DNA of 64,000 nt. Source: Bhargavaea cecembensis DSE10. Its GTDB lineage: Bacteria > Bacillota > Bacilli > Bacillales_A > Planococcaceae. The position numbers and the translations under genes are program-made. The notes under the pieces are model-generated. The model was not told the origin of the DNA and did not search any database. It saw only the letters and a list, made by a program, of their open reading frames with translations. The stretch is taken from NCBI RefSeq assembly GCF_000348905.1, contig NZ_AOFT01000008.1:104153-168152 (forward strand), written 5' to 3'. Of this stretch, positions 25,804 to 33,744 are shown piece after piece. Within the stretch, counting starts at the first letter, position 1, and every line of letters begins with the position of its first letter.

Positions 25804-27207
25804 TTACTTCACTGTATCATAACCTTTTCCCTCGTACGCACCGAATCCGCCTGCCATGTGGGAGACTTTATCAAATCCGCGCGCTTTCAGGATACTGGCC
25901 GCGATCGCGGAGCGCGCACCGCTCTGGCAGTGGACGAGCAGTTCCTTGTCCTGCGGCAGCTCCTCGTCCCAGAGATGGCCGAGGAAGTGATGAGTAGCCT
26001 CGGACATACGGCCGCCATCCCATTCGGAATCGTTCCGGACATCCAGGACATACGTGTTCCCGTCTTTTTTCGCTTCCATGAACTCTTCGACGGTCAGTGT
26101 TTCATACGAATCCGTCTCAGCTGCAGAAACCGCGGTTTCCGGGCGGACAAATGCAACGATCCGGTCCAAGTGGATCGATTCGAGTGCTTCACGGATTTCT
26201 TCTTCCTTGCCTTCTTCGGCAATGACGAGCAGATCCCGGTCGTATCCGATCAGCCAGCCCGCCCAGTTGGTGAAGGATTTGTTGAACGGGATATTGATGG
26301 AGCCTTTGACAAGCGCTGTCTCTGCATCTTTTGCCAGGCGTGTATCCAGCACCAGTGTGCCGTCCTGATCGCGAAGCCGGTTGAATTCATCAGCGTCTGC
26401 AACCACCTTGGTATCTTCACGATTCAGAAGTTCCGGGCCTTCCTTGTTCACTTTCTTCATCATGGCGAAGTATTTCGGTGCTTCCGGCTGGCCGTCAAGC
26501 AATTGCTTCACAAACTCATCCCGGTCGTTTTCCTTCATCGCCCAGTTAAACTGCTTTTCATAGCCGACTGTTGTGAGGGGAACCGCGCCGAGCGACTTGC
26601 CGCATGCGGAACCTGCGCCGTGGCCCGGCCAGACGATCATATGGTCAGGAAGCTGTTTAAACTTCTGGACCGAGTCAAACATCTGGACCGCTCCTTTTTC
26701 CGCGGTGTCTGCGATGCCTGCTGCTTTTTCGAGCAGGTCCGGTCGGCCGATGTCTCCGACAAAGACGAAGTCACCCGTGAAGATGCCCATCGGTTCGGTT
26801 GCGCCGCCCCCGCGGTCCGTCATAAGATAAGAAACGCTTTCCGGCGTATGGCCCGGCGTGTGCATGACTCTGAAGTCGATATTCCCGACAGAGAACGTTT
26901 CCCCGTCCTTAAGAAGAACATGATCAAGTCCGTCTGTGTATTGGTAGCTCCAGTCTTCTCCGCCTTCACCCGGCAAATACAATTTGGCGCCAAGGTCTTC
27001 GGCCAGCTGGCGCGCACCGGAAGTGAAGTCGGCATGGATATGGGTTTCCGCTGCAGCCGTGATGCTCAGGCCTTCTTTTTTGGCGCGTGCAACGATGGCT
27101 TCCGAATGACGGGGCGGGTCGATGACAATGGCTTCGCCCGTGCGCTGACAGCCTGCCAGGTAGGCGTATTGCGCGAGACGCTCATCAAAAAACGATTGAA
27201 AAAACAT
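25804..27207 (-). CDS. cstB: CstB-like persulfide dioxygenase-rhodanese fusion
   Basis: A 467-residue three-domain enzyme. Residues 1-230 are a metallo-beta-lactamase-fold persulfide dioxygenase with THIHADF (His56, His58, Asp60) and HTPGHTPESV; residues 270-355 are a rhodanese-like domain with no active Cys; residues 370-465 are a rhodanese with loop HCQSGARS. The same order (dioxygenase, pseudo-rhodanese, rhodanese) occurs in staphylococcal CstB, which oxidises persulfides to sulfite and thiosulfate using non-heme iron. First gene of the unit with cstR, rhodanese and tauE. Confidence 0.88.
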   Translation of the reverse strand: MFFQSFFDERLAQYAYLAGCQRTGEAIVIDPPRHSEAIVARAKKEGLSITAAAETHIHADFTSGARQLAEDLGAKLYLPGEGGEDWSYQYTDGLDHVLLKDGETFSVGNIDFRVMHTPGHTPESVSYLMTDRGGGATEPMGIFTGDFVFVGDIGRPDLLEKAAGIADTAEKGAVQMFDSVQKFKQLPDHMIVWPGHGAGSACGKSLGAVPLTTVGYEKQFNWAMKENDRDEFVKQLLDGQPEAPKYFAMMKKVNKEGPELLNREDTKVVADADEFNRLRDQDGTLVLDTRLAKDAETALVKGSINIPFNKSFTNWAGWLIGYDRDLLVIAEEGKEEEIREALESIHLDRIVAFVRPETAVSAAETDSYETLTVEEFMEAKKDGNTYVLDVRNDSEWDGGRMSEATHHFLGHLWDEELPQDKELLVHCQSGARSAIAASILKARGFDKVSHMAGGFGAYEGKGYDTVK

Positions 27208-27236
27208 GCTCTGTCTTCATCCCTTTCGCATCATTT

Positions 27237-27286
27237 ATACCCTATTGGGTATTTAAAATATACTACTGGGGGTATATATAAGTCAA
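27237..27286 (-). promoter_or_regulatory. cstB promoter with two CstR-type operators
   Basis: Minus strand: -35 TTGACT (27286-27281), 18-bp spacer, -10 TATATT (27262-27257). A perfect 6-4-6 palindrome ATACCCTATTGGGTAT lies at 27237-27252 just after the -10, and a half-conserved copy with GGGTAT arm lies at 27260-27275 inside the spacer. Sites are 23 bp apart centre to centre, so both would block RNA polymerase. Confidence 0.65.
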
Positions 27287-27369
27287 CAGGAATGTTTTCC
27301 GGTGCTGCCGGTCCAGCTCCTCTTTCATGAGAATTACAATTGGTTTTCCATACCCGCCCGGCCAAAACA

Positions 27370-27398
27370 TAAAAGCCCCGCCGGATACCCGGCGGGGC
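27370..27398 (-). terminator. Terminator of the MBL-fold hydrolase
   Basis: A 10-bp stem, GCCCCGCCGG with its complement and a 4-base loop, then TTTTA on the minus strand. It separates the hydrolase from the cst unit. Confidence 0.8.
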
Positions 27399-27408
27399 AG
27401 ATTTTCGA

Positions 27409-28263
27409 TCATTTCTCCCCGTCCACAAACTTTCCGTGGTCCGGGACGGCCTTTTCCTTGAAGTGCTCCGCAAGAGCGGCCAGTTCATTCTGCAAATACT
27501 CTCCCGTTGCCGGGATGCCATGTCCGGTGAGGGCTGCCTGCGGCTGAAGCTGGGCAAGTGTCTTCACCGACTGCTCAGCCGATACCCAATCAGGGGTCAG
27601 GTAGACGGGCGGGCCGCTGACTTCGAGCTCCTGAGTCATCACTTTGTACAGAGAGTCCTGCTTCACTGTAACGAATGCATCGCCCGCAATGAGCGACCCG
27701 TCGGACTCCCGGAACAGGGATACGTGGCCCTCGGTATGCCCCGGCGTATGGATCCAGCGCCATCCGGTCATATGGGGGACCGTGCCGTCGGAAGGCAGTT
27801 CCCTTGCCTTCGCGCCGATGTCGATCGCCTCATGCGGAAACATACTGGACATTTTCGCCACCATGCCGCCTTCGACAGTCATGTCAGGATCCGGATAATC
27901 CCGCTTCCCGGTGATGTACGGGATCTCAAGCGGATGGGCATGGACAGGCACATCCCAGTGCTCGAGCAGGTCAATCAGTCCGCCGATATGATCGAAATGG
28001 GCATGCGTCAGGATGATCGCCTTTGGCGGATTGTTGTCGCCAAAACGGGCTGCCGCTGCCTCCATGAGCTTGCCGCCGGACTTCGGCATGCCCGCATCGA
28101 TCAGCACCCACTCATTCCCCACGCCCGGCTTTCCGTAGAAAATGACGTTCACAACCTGGTTCGTGTAGCTGTACAGATCTTCGCCGACCGGGATGCCGTC
28201 TCCGCTGTTCACGGACGTCATCGGCTGAAAGCGCTCGGTTGACGAACTTCTCTCCATCTCCAT
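27409..28263 (-). CDS. Metallo-beta-lactamase-fold hydrolase
   Basis: A 284-residue MBL protein with THAHFDHIGG (first metal ligands), HTPGHTEGHVSLF and GDAFVT, complete for a dinuclear site. General role: hydrolysis of thioesters, lactones or similar; not a CstB-type dioxygenase, because it has no rhodanese domain. A 26-residue longer frame exists, but GGAGG lies 8 nt before the ATG at 28263. It follows a small membrane gene by 58 bp and may share its transcript. Confidence 0.8.
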   Translation of the reverse strand: MEMERSSSTERFQPMTSVNSGDGIPVGEDLYSYTNQVVNVIFYGKPGVGNEWVLIDAGMPKSGGKLMEAAAARFGDNNPPKAIILTHAHFDHIGGLIDLLEHWDVPVHAHPLEIPYITGKRDYPDPDMTVEGGMVAKMSSMFPHEAIDIGAKARELPSDGTVPHMTGWRWIHTPGHTEGHVSLFRESDGSLIAGDAFVTVKQDSLYKVMTQELEVSGPPVYLTPDWVSAEQSVKTLAQLQPQAALTGHGIPATGEYLQNELAALAEHFKEKAVPDHGKFVDGEK

Positions 28264-28321
28264 CGGTAATCCCTCCTGTGCTGAAATCACTATATTCATT
28301 CCCGTATTTAGCCGAACTAAT

Positions 28322-28594
28322 CTAGCGTGCCCGGTATGCACGTATGGACAGTTTGCTCGACACGTAGAATGAGACTGCCGCCGCTCCGTACAGAACCCCC
28401 ATAAATAAACCTGCTGCCAGGTCTCCTCTGTGGCTGATGAACACGGAAATGAACAGGCCGATCAGGGTCGCCATCGTAGGGATGAACGCCGATGGAATCG
28501 GCAAGGCTTTTTTCAGCAACTGTGTGGAGATGAGCACCAGCGGAACGGCGAGAAAGACATCCCAGATATTTGTGCTGATCTCCGGAAACTCCGT
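28322..28594 (-). CDS. Small membrane protein, 90 aa
   Basis: Starts MTEFPEISTNIWDVFLAV after a GGAGGAG site. Three hydrophobic segments (about 12-30, 36-54, 60-80) and a basic C-terminus (KLSIRAYRAR). Size and topology recall phage-type holins or small accessory proteins, but no family is recognised. First gene of the pair with the MBL hydrolase. Confidence 0.6.
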   Translation of the reverse strand, partial: TEFPEISTNIWDVFLAVPLVLISTQLLKKALPIPSAFIPTMATLIGLFISVFISHRGDLAAGLFMGVLYGAAAVSFYVSSKLSIRAYRAR

Positions 28595-28692
28595 CATCTG
28601 CCGGACTCCTCCCTGAATTCGCATTTTATTTCATTATGGGAACATGCCGGTTCATTTAGACATCAGGACGACCGGCATCCATTCATGCCAAA

Positions 28693-28718
28693 AATAAAAA
28701 AGAGCTGCTTCCAGCCCT
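28693..28718 (-). terminator. Terminator of the 82-aa membrane protein gene
   Basis: AGGGCTG pairs with CAGCTCT (one G-U), then TTTTTTATTTTT on the minus strand. Confidence 0.7.
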
Positions 28719-28738
28719 TTTGTCCGTCGTCCGGTCTA

Positions 28739-28987
28739 TTAACCCAAAAGCATATTGAATACATAGCTGCCGAAGCCGACAAGGGAAATGGTCAGGCCAA
28801 GAGCCAGTTCCTTGCTGGACCACTTTTCCCCCTCGTCCGCTTCCTCCACCCATTTAACAGCGTCCGTCTCTATTCCAAAGTTGTCCATCTGCTCAATTCG
28901 CTTCATCATTTTCCGGCCCCGTTCCTCCAGAGCGAATGTGAACATCAGAATCGGCACGAGCAAAATGGACATCCCGATCAATTGCAT
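28739..28987 (-). CDS. Small membrane protein, 82 aa
   Basis: Two helices (about 2-19 and 62-80) flank a charged middle (KMMKRIEQMDNFGIETD). Supported by a GAAAGAGGAGAG ribosome site, an own terminator and AT-rich upstream DNA with a TATAAA -10 candidate. Function unknown. Confidence 0.6.
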   Translation of the reverse strand: MQLIGMSILLVPILMFTFALEERGRKMMKRIEQMDNFGIETDAVKWVEEADEGEKWSSKELALGLTISLVGFGSYVFNMLLG

Positions 28988-29136
28988 GTGTTCGTCTCTC
29001 CTCTTTCTTCAAGCTGCTCATTTTGTTTGGATATACTTAATTAATTGTTCCTTGCGGTAAATTAGTTTATACCAAAACATCCATTTATTGTTGCAGAATG
29101 CTCGTTTAAAGCGCCCGGGATATTGAATATGTTCAC

Positions 29137-29183
29137 AAAAACACAAAAACTGCAGAAAAGAGGGGTCACCCTCTTTTCTGCAG
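29137..29183 (-). terminator. Terminator of bioY
   Basis: A perfect 15-bp stem (CTGCAGAAAAGAGGG with its complement, loop of 4) followed on the minus strand by TTTTTGTGTTTTTG. Confidence 0.85.
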
Positions 29184-29205
29184 TCCTGTTCATACAATTA
29201 CACAA

Positions 29206-29757
29206 TTATTGCAGTACCGGCAGCAACCGTGCAGACGCCAGCCGGTTTCTCACCATGACACCCAGGATGGCCGCGGCCACTGCCTTGACGCTGTCCGTGA
29301 TGATGAACGGCAGCATACCTCCGGCAAAGGCGCCTGTCCACGAAAGACTTCCCATGAACTTTAGCCACACGGTGCCGATCACGAGTATGGCCAGTGCCCC
29401 GATGATATTGGCCGCAACAACCGCCGGCATGCGGAATCCGCTCTTTTCTGAAATCCACCCGATGATGAACGCCGCCGGAATATAACTGAGGATATAGCCC
29501 CCCGTTGGCCCCAGAAGGATGCCAAGTCCTGATTTCATCCCTGCGAACACCGGGACGCCGATTGCACCGATCAATACATAGAGTGCGGCCGCGAGCGTTC
29601 CGTAGCGCTTGCCGAGTATCGTCGCAGCAAGCGCAAGCGCCAATGTCTGTGCGGTGAACGGCACCGGCGGAATCGGGATGATGATTTGCGCCCCGACCCC
29701 CATGATTGCCGCAAACAGAGCGGCCATAATCATCATTTTTAATCGTTCATTTCCCAT
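29206..29757 (-). CDS. bioY: Biotin ECF transporter substrate-binding component BioY
   Basis: A 183-residue membrane protein with about 6 helices; IPIPPVPFTAQTLALALAAT and GPTGGYILSYIPAAFIIGW are the BioY signatures. BioY binds biotin and works alone or with a shared EcfAAT module, which is not in this window. I prefer the ATG at 29757 (GGGGG 9 nt upstream); an ATG three codons earlier is possible. Upstream GTTAAC/GTTGAC repeats may be BirA sites. Confidence 0.9.
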   Translation of the reverse strand: MGNERLKMMIMAALFAAIMGVGAQIIIPIPPVPFTAQTLALALAATILGKRYGTLAAALYVLIGAIGVPVFAGMKSGLGILLGPTGGYILSYIPAAFIIGWISEKSGFRMPAVVAANIIGALAILVIGTVWLKFMGSLSWTGAFAGGMLPFIITDSVKAVAAAILGVMVRNRLASARLLPVLQ

Positions 29758-29775
29758 ATGTCCCATCCCCCGTCG

Positions 29776-29838
29776 GTTAACTCATTTTATTTTAGTTGAC
29801 TAAACTTATCATATATAATGAGAACACAATCAGTCAAC
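29776..29838. promoter_or_regulatory. Divergent bioY/CHY promoter region with GTTAAC-type repeats
   Basis: Minus strand: TTGACT (29836-29831) and, 18 bp on, TATGAT as -10 of bioY. Half-site-like repeats GTTAAC (29776-29781), GTTGAC inside the palindrome TTTAGTTGACTAAA (29792-29805) and GTCAAC (29832-29837) resemble BirA half-sites, although the spacing (19 bp start to start) is shorter than the classical operator. A TATAAT (29814-29819) may serve the divergent gene. Confidence 0.4.
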
Positions 29839-29861
29839 CTGTTTCGGAAGGGGGGTTAACC

Positions 29862-30191
29862 ATGAACATCCATGGACACGAAGTGGGCGGCGCGGTCATC
29901 GATGGAGAAACCCGGTGCCGCCATTACCACGGCGAGACTGACCGGATTGCGATCAAGTTTTTTTGTTGCCGGAAATGGTTCCCCTGCCACACCTGCCATG
30001 CGGAATCCGGCTGCGGCGGGCATGCGGTCTGGCCGGAAGAACGGTTTAATGAAAATGCTGTCCTCTGCGGCGCCTGCGGCCGGGAGATGTCCGTCGCCGA
30101 ATACCTCGGCGGGGCTTCTTCATGTCCTTCCTGCGGTGCTTCCTTTAACCCGGGCTGTAAGTTTCACCGCCATTTGTATTTTGGAGAGTAA
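29862..30191 (+). CDS. CHY-type zinc finger protein
   Basis: A 109-residue, Cys/His-rich protein: TRCRHYHGETDRIAIKFFCC, WFPCHTCHAE, LCGACGREMS and CPSCGASFNPGCKFHRHLYF. The C-x-H-Y start and the ordered CxxC pairs define the CHY zinc finger, which binds three zinc ions. Bacterial copies have no known function. Start chosen at 29862 after GGAAGGGGGG. Transcribed divergently from bioY. Confidence 0.85.
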   Translation: MNIHGHEVGGAVIDGETRCRHYHGETDRIAIKFFCCRKWFPCHTCHAESGCGGHAVWPEERFNENAVLCGACGREMSVAEYLGGASSCPSCGASFNPGCKFHRHLYFGE

Positions 30192-30193
30192 AA

Positions 30194-30219
30194 AACCCGC
30201 GGACACCGCCGCGGGTTTT
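30194..30219. terminator. Bidirectional terminator
   Basis: CCCGCGG pairs with CCGCGGG, flanked by A5 and T4, between the convergent CHY and AI-2E genes. Confidence 0.75.
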
Positions 30220-30226
30220 CATCTGC

Positions 30227-31315
30227 TTATTCCTCAGCCACGTCGCTTGTTGCGGCTTCGCGGATTTCTTTTCTCTCTTTATAAAAGTTCTTGATGATCG
30301 TCTTGCCGACTGCGTAAAGCGGGACACCGAGGAGAACTCCGACGAATCCGGCGATGTTCCCCGCGGCCAGGATGACCGTAATGACGGTGAGCGGGTGGAT
30401 TTCGAGCGTCTTGCCCATGATGTTCGGCGTGATGAAGTTGCTTTCGATCTGCTGGGCGACCAGCATGATGATACCGACCCCGATCACAAGCTTCGGATCC
30501 TGGATGAGTGCGATGAGAAGCGCCGGAACAACTGAGATCCACGGACCGATAAACGGAATGAGGTTCATGAAGAGGCCGAAGATCGCCAGAATCAGCGCAT
30601 ACTCCAGGCCGATGACGAGATAACCGATAAGCAGCATGATGCCGACACAGAGACTGACAAGCATCTGGCCCTGGACATAGTTCGAAATCGTCCTGTTGAC
30701 CTCTTCAAGTGTTTCGATGACAAATTTTTTCTTTTTCCCATTGAAGAATTTGGAAACGAACGGAATGAACCGCTCATGGTCCTTCAGCATATACACAAGG
30801 AAAAATGGCGCCAGGACGAGCATGAAGATGGTCTGGAAAAAGCCCGTGATGAAGTTGACCATGCCCCCGCCAAGATTCAGGGCGATTTCATTCACCCGTT
30901 CGCGGGCATTGTCGATCGCGTTTTCCATGAATTCCGGAAGTTCGTCCCGCCGGTCCAGCCAGTAGCTGACATTCTCCTGGACATCTTCCGTGATCTGCGG
31001 AAGGTTGTTTGTGAAGGAATTGACCTGCTTTGTGATCATCGGCCCGATCATGGCGGACAGCCCCCAGAACACGCCGATCAGCAGCACGAATACGCTGAGG
31101 ATGCTCGCCCATCTCGGGAAATTGCGCTTCTCGAGATAGCGCTGCACGGGCTCCGTCAGATAAAACAGGAGCCCGCCCACGAGAAGCGGAAGGAAGATCG
31201 TCCTCAGGATGATGCCGATCGGCGCGAACAGGCCTTTGATATCGATGAAAAAATGAATGATGAGCAGTGCAAGGAGAATGCCGACTCCCGCCTGGAACCA
31301 GAGTTTCTTAGTCAT
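30227..31315 (-). CDS. AI-2E family transporter (UPF0118)
   Basis: A 362-residue membrane protein with about 8 helices, an amphipathic middle (about 85-180) and GLFMNLIPFIGPWISVVPALL followed by NFITPNIMGKTLEIHPL (given here as separate key segments), typical of the YdbI/TqsA family. Members export quorum signals or exchange Na+/Li+ for H+; function here is open. The start at 31315 follows AAAGGGG; the longer frame adds 24 residues without a site. Confidence 0.85.
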   Translation of the reverse strand: MTKKLWFQAGVGILLALLIIHFFIDIKGLFAPIGIILRTIFLPLLVGGLLFYLTEPVQRYLEKRNFPRWASILSVFVLLIGVFWGLSAMIGPMITKQVNSFTNNLPQITEDVQENVSYWLDRRDELPEFMENAIDNARERVNEIALNLGGGMVNFITGFFQTIFMLVLAPFFLVYMLKDHERFIPFVSKFFNGKKKKFVIETLEEVNRTISNYVQGQMLVSLCVGIMLLIGYLVIGLEYALILAIFGLFMNLIPFIGPWISVVPALLIALIQDPKLVIGVGIIMLVAQQIESNFITPNIMGKTLEIHPLTVITVILAAGNIAGFVGVLLGVPLYAVGKTIIKNFYKERKEIREAATSDVAEE

Positions 31316-31424
31316 AGGAACCCCTTTGCTATATTGCTTTCTACCAATCCTATTCCCAGTATAACCGATTCCATGCACAAATCGCATTTCCCGTCCTTCT
31401 CTTGCGGAAAAATTCCGCCATTTA

Positions 31425-31461
31425 ACCGAAAAAACAAACCGCCCCGGCTTTCGGGGCGGTT
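31425..31461 (-). terminator. Terminator of catE
   Basis: AACCGCCCCG pairs with CGGGGCGGTT, followed on the minus strand by TGTTTTTT; it begins 4 bp after the stop. Confidence 0.8.
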
Positions 31462-31465
31462 CGGG

Positions 31466-32326
31466 TCAGGCACCTGCCTGCAGGATGATGCGGTTGCCGG
31501 ACGGATCCGCGGTCACGGATTGTCCGCCTTCTTCACTTACTTCCGCGCCGATTGCACGGAGCTTTTCCGCAGCCTTGAGTACGGCTGCGCCGTCCGGGAA
31601 GACGAGTGTATAGGCTTTGAGTCCGGCGCTGTCTTTTTCCTGCGCCGGGATACCCTCTCCGTTCCACACGTTCAGCCCGAGATGATGGTGGTAGCGCGCC
31701 GTCGACATAAAGAGTGCGCCCGGGTAGTACGTAGCCACTTCGAATCCGAGCCCTTCACGGTAGAAGCGCTCTGTTTCGGCAAGGTCCGAAACGTGAAGAT
31801 GGACGTGTCCCATAACGGTTTCTTCAGGCAATCCGTTCCATGTGCGGCCGGCTTCCTGTGCGGAACGGACAACAGCGTCGCCGTCCAGCGCAACGGTGGC
31901 CATATCAACCTGTCCGTCGTTCCAGTTCCATTCATCAGCCGGGCGGTCACGGTATACTTCAATCCCGTTGCCCTCCGGGTCGTTCAGATAAAGCGCCTCA
32001 CTTACATAATGGTCACTTGCACCCAGCCGGACACCTTTCTGGATAAAATGAAGGATGGCTGCGCCCAAGTCCTCACGGGAAGGGAGCAGGATGGCGAAGT
32101 GATAGAGCCCTGCACGGTTCGGCCGCTTCGCATGGAGCCCTTCACGGTTCTCAAGCACAAGCAATGGCGTCTTGCCGTCGGCAGTCAGTTCGATTCGGCC
32201 ATCCGCCTCGCTCAGGACACGGAAACCGATGATGTCTGTATAAAATGCCTTCATGGCGTCCAGGTCAAGCACATTCAGGTAAACTGCACCAGTATAGACG
32301 GCCGGTGCTTCGTGGAAAGATGTCAT
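31466..32326 (-). CDS. catE: Catechol-2,3-dioxygenase-like VOC protein
   Basis: A 286-residue protein of two VOC (glyoxalase/bleomycin) modules; the first opens with VYTGAVYLNVLDLDAMKAFY and the second with MGHVHLHVSDLAETERFY. The late HHHLGLNVW and YTLVFPDGA supply iron ligands of extradiol dioxygenases. In Bacillus CatE (YfiE) cleaves catechol and is induced by quinones and diamide through CatR. The adjacent divergent CatR-like gene fits exactly. YfiD is absent. Confidence 0.8.
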   Translation of the reverse strand: MTSFHEAPAVYTGAVYLNVLDLDAMKAFYTDIIGFRVLSEADGRIELTADGKTPLLVLENREGLHAKRPNRAGLYHFAILLPSREDLGAAILHFIQKGVRLGASDHYVSEALYLNDPEGNGIEVYRDRPADEWNWNDGQVDMATVALDGDAVVRSAQEAGRTWNGLPEETVMGHVHLHVSDLAETERFYREGLGFEVATYYPGALFMSTARYHHHLGLNVWNGEGIPAQEKDSAGLKAYTLVFPDGAAVLKAAEKLRAIGAEVSEEGGQSVTADPSGNRIILQAGA

Positions 32327-32345
32327 TATGGTTGTTCCCCTCTCA

Positions 32346-32360
32346 GTTACGAATTGTAAC
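32346..32360. promoter_or_regulatory. catE-proximal palindrome
   Basis: GTTACGAATTGTAAC is a perfect 5-5-5 inverted repeat 20 bp before catE. Likely operator for the divergent HxlR-family regulator (inference). Confidence 0.5.
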
Positions 32361-32388
32361 CATCATATCGAATTTTTAAGGTTATTTC

Positions 32389-32405
32389 AAGTAACTGAAT
32401 TACTT
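32389..32405. promoter_or_regulatory. catR-proximal palindrome
   Basis: AAGTAACTGAATTACTT is a perfect 6-5-6 inverted repeat sharing the GTAAC/GTTAC core with the first site, 44 bp away centre to centre. Confidence 0.5.
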
Positions 32406-32454
32406 TCGTGTGATTAATTCCTGTGATACAATATTTACAAGGAGTGAATGCCAT

Positions 32455-32808
32455 ATGGTACAGCCAGAACTATGTCCCCGTTTTGAACAGGCGGTCGGAA
32501 TGCTGAGCCGGCGGTGGAACGCACTGATCATCTTTTCTCTTCTTGGCGAATCCCAGCGGTTCTGCACGATGACCGAGTCGATCGGCATCAGCAACCGTCT
32601 GCTGTCGGAGAGGCTGAAGGAGCTGGAAAAGGACGGCATCGTCACACGGAACGTCTACCCGGAAACCCCTGTCCGTATTGAATATAGCCTGACCGAAAAG
32701 GGCCGTGCCCTTGCACCGGTCATGCTGGAAATCCAGAAATGGTCCGAAGAATGGCTGCCTGTCCAGGATACTGCAGCCGAAGATGAACAGGAATCTCCTG
32801 TCCGCTGA
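32455..32808 (+). CDS. catR: HxlR-family redox regulator, CatR/YodB-like
   Basis: A 117-residue winged-helix protein of the HxlR (DUF24) family. CPRFEQAVGMLSRRWNALII begins with Cys7, which matches the redox-sensing Cys6/Cys7 of YodB and CatR; the recognition region is SNRLLSERLKELEKDGIV. Known members use this Cys to sense quinones and diamide and release DNA. Start at 32455 after AAGGAG. Divergent from catE, with two palindromes in between. Confidence 0.82.
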   Translation: MVQPELCPRFEQAVGMLSRRWNALIIFSLLGESQRFCTMTESIGISNRLLSERLKELEKDGIVTRNVYPETPVRIEYSLTEKGRALAPVMLEIQKWSEEWLPVQDTAAEDEQESPVR

Positions 32809-32843
32809 GGGGCCAATTAAAGAGTACGATTCGGCTGATGAAA

Positions 32844-32900
32844 GCTGGAGCCGGCTGACCTGAAAAACAGGCTGCCTCCAGCGGAAGTCGGCTTTTTTTT
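32844..32900 (+). terminator. Terminator of catR with alternative hairpins
   Basis: GCTGGAG/CTCCAGC (outer) and CCTG/CAGG (inner, AAAAA loop) can form, or AGCCG/CGGCT, before a run of eight T. Confidence 0.6.
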
Positions 32901-32959
32901 CTGTGTTTCAGGCTTCGTTTAGCTGAATAAACAGCTTTTCCGCTGATGCAATATATTGT

Positions 32960-32989
32960 ATACCCCTTTTATTGGGTATCATGTATAAT
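32960..32989 (+). promoter_or_regulatory. GntR promoter with inverted repeat
   Basis: A TATAAT -10 (32984-32989) is preceded by an ATACCC-8-GGGTAT inverted repeat (32960-32979). The arms equal the CstR operator arms, but the spacer is 8 rather than 4, so this is more likely an autoregulatory site. Confidence 0.45.
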
Positions 32990-33024
32990 GGATGAAAGAA
33001 GTTTTCCGATTGGGGGACGGGAAC

Positions 33025-33687
33025 ATGCCACTACCTACCGAGCTGTCCAAGCCGGTCCGCATGACCGCAAAAGAAACCGCATTCAATCAGGTCCAGAACT
33101 GGATCATCGACGGGACGCTCCGTCCCGGAGAGAAATTAAATGACATGGAAATCGCCAAAGCGCTTGGCGTCAGCCGGACACCGGTCCGGGAGTCGCTGCA
33201 GCTTCTCGAGACGCAGGGCTTTGTAAAGATGTATCCCGGCAAGGCCACCCAGGTGACGGAAATCGATCCGGATGCGATCAATGACCTGCTTCCGCCGCTT
33301 GCTGTCCTGCAGGCCCTTTCCGCGGAACTCGCCATTCCGCACCTGACGGATGAAACCATCGGCCGGCTCACCGAAACGAACGAACGCTTTGGGGAAGCGA
33401 TCCGGGGAGGCGATGAACTTTCCGCCATCCGCATTGATGAAGAATTTCACCAGATCATCGTCGAAGTTGCCGGCAATCCGTACATCACCAGCATTGTCGG
33501 CAACCTCCAGGCACATGTAAGGCGCCATTTCTACCATGACGCCATCGTGCTCCGGGAGCAGTCGTACAAAGAGCACTCCGACATCATCCGCGCCATGAGG
33601 GACGGGGATGCCGGAAAGGTCAATGGCATCATGACCAAGAACTGGCTCACGGCAATCGAAGAACTCCGTGCACTGCGCGGCCAATAA
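33025..33687 (+). CDS. GntR-family regulator (FCD domain)
   Basis: A 220-residue regulator: N-terminal winged helix (LRPGEKLNDMEIAKALGVSR then TPVRESLQLLE) and an all-helical FCD effector domain from about residue 85, with EEFHQIIVEVAGN and HSDIIRAMRDGD holding metal/ligand residues. FadR-type repressors sense small acids or sugar acids. Start at 33025 after GGGGGACGGG; a longer frame begins 33 bp upstream. Its target is not evident; neighbours are not obviously related. Confidence 0.82.
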   Translation: MPLPTELSKPVRMTAKETAFNQVQNWIIDGTLRPGEKLNDMEIAKALGVSRTPVRESLQLLETQGFVKMYPGKATQVTEIDPDAINDLLPPLAVLQALSAELAIPHLTDETIGRLTETNERFGEAIRGGDELSAIRIDEEFHQIIVEVAGNPYITSIVGNLQAHVRRHFYHDAIVLREQSYKEHSDIIRAMRDGDAGKVNGIMTKNWLTAIEELRALRGQ

Positions 33688-33700
33688 CAGATTACACCAA

Positions 33701-33736
33701 ACAACCCGCAGGGAATCAGTTTCCCTGCGGGTTGTT
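33701..33736. terminator. Bidirectional terminator
   Basis: ACAACCCGCAGGGAA with its full complement (15 bp) and TTTTT, between convergent gntR and brnQ. Confidence 0.85.
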
Positions 33737-33744
33737 TTTCGTTT

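Noticed and set aside
25858..27330. 490-codon plus-strand open frame
   Set aside because: Antisense to cstB; Cys/Phe-rich composition and no ribosome site.
30776..32359. 527-codon plus-strand open frame
   Set aside because: It runs antisense through the AI-2E and catE genes, which have clear family motifs and ribosome sites; high GC gives long shadow frames.
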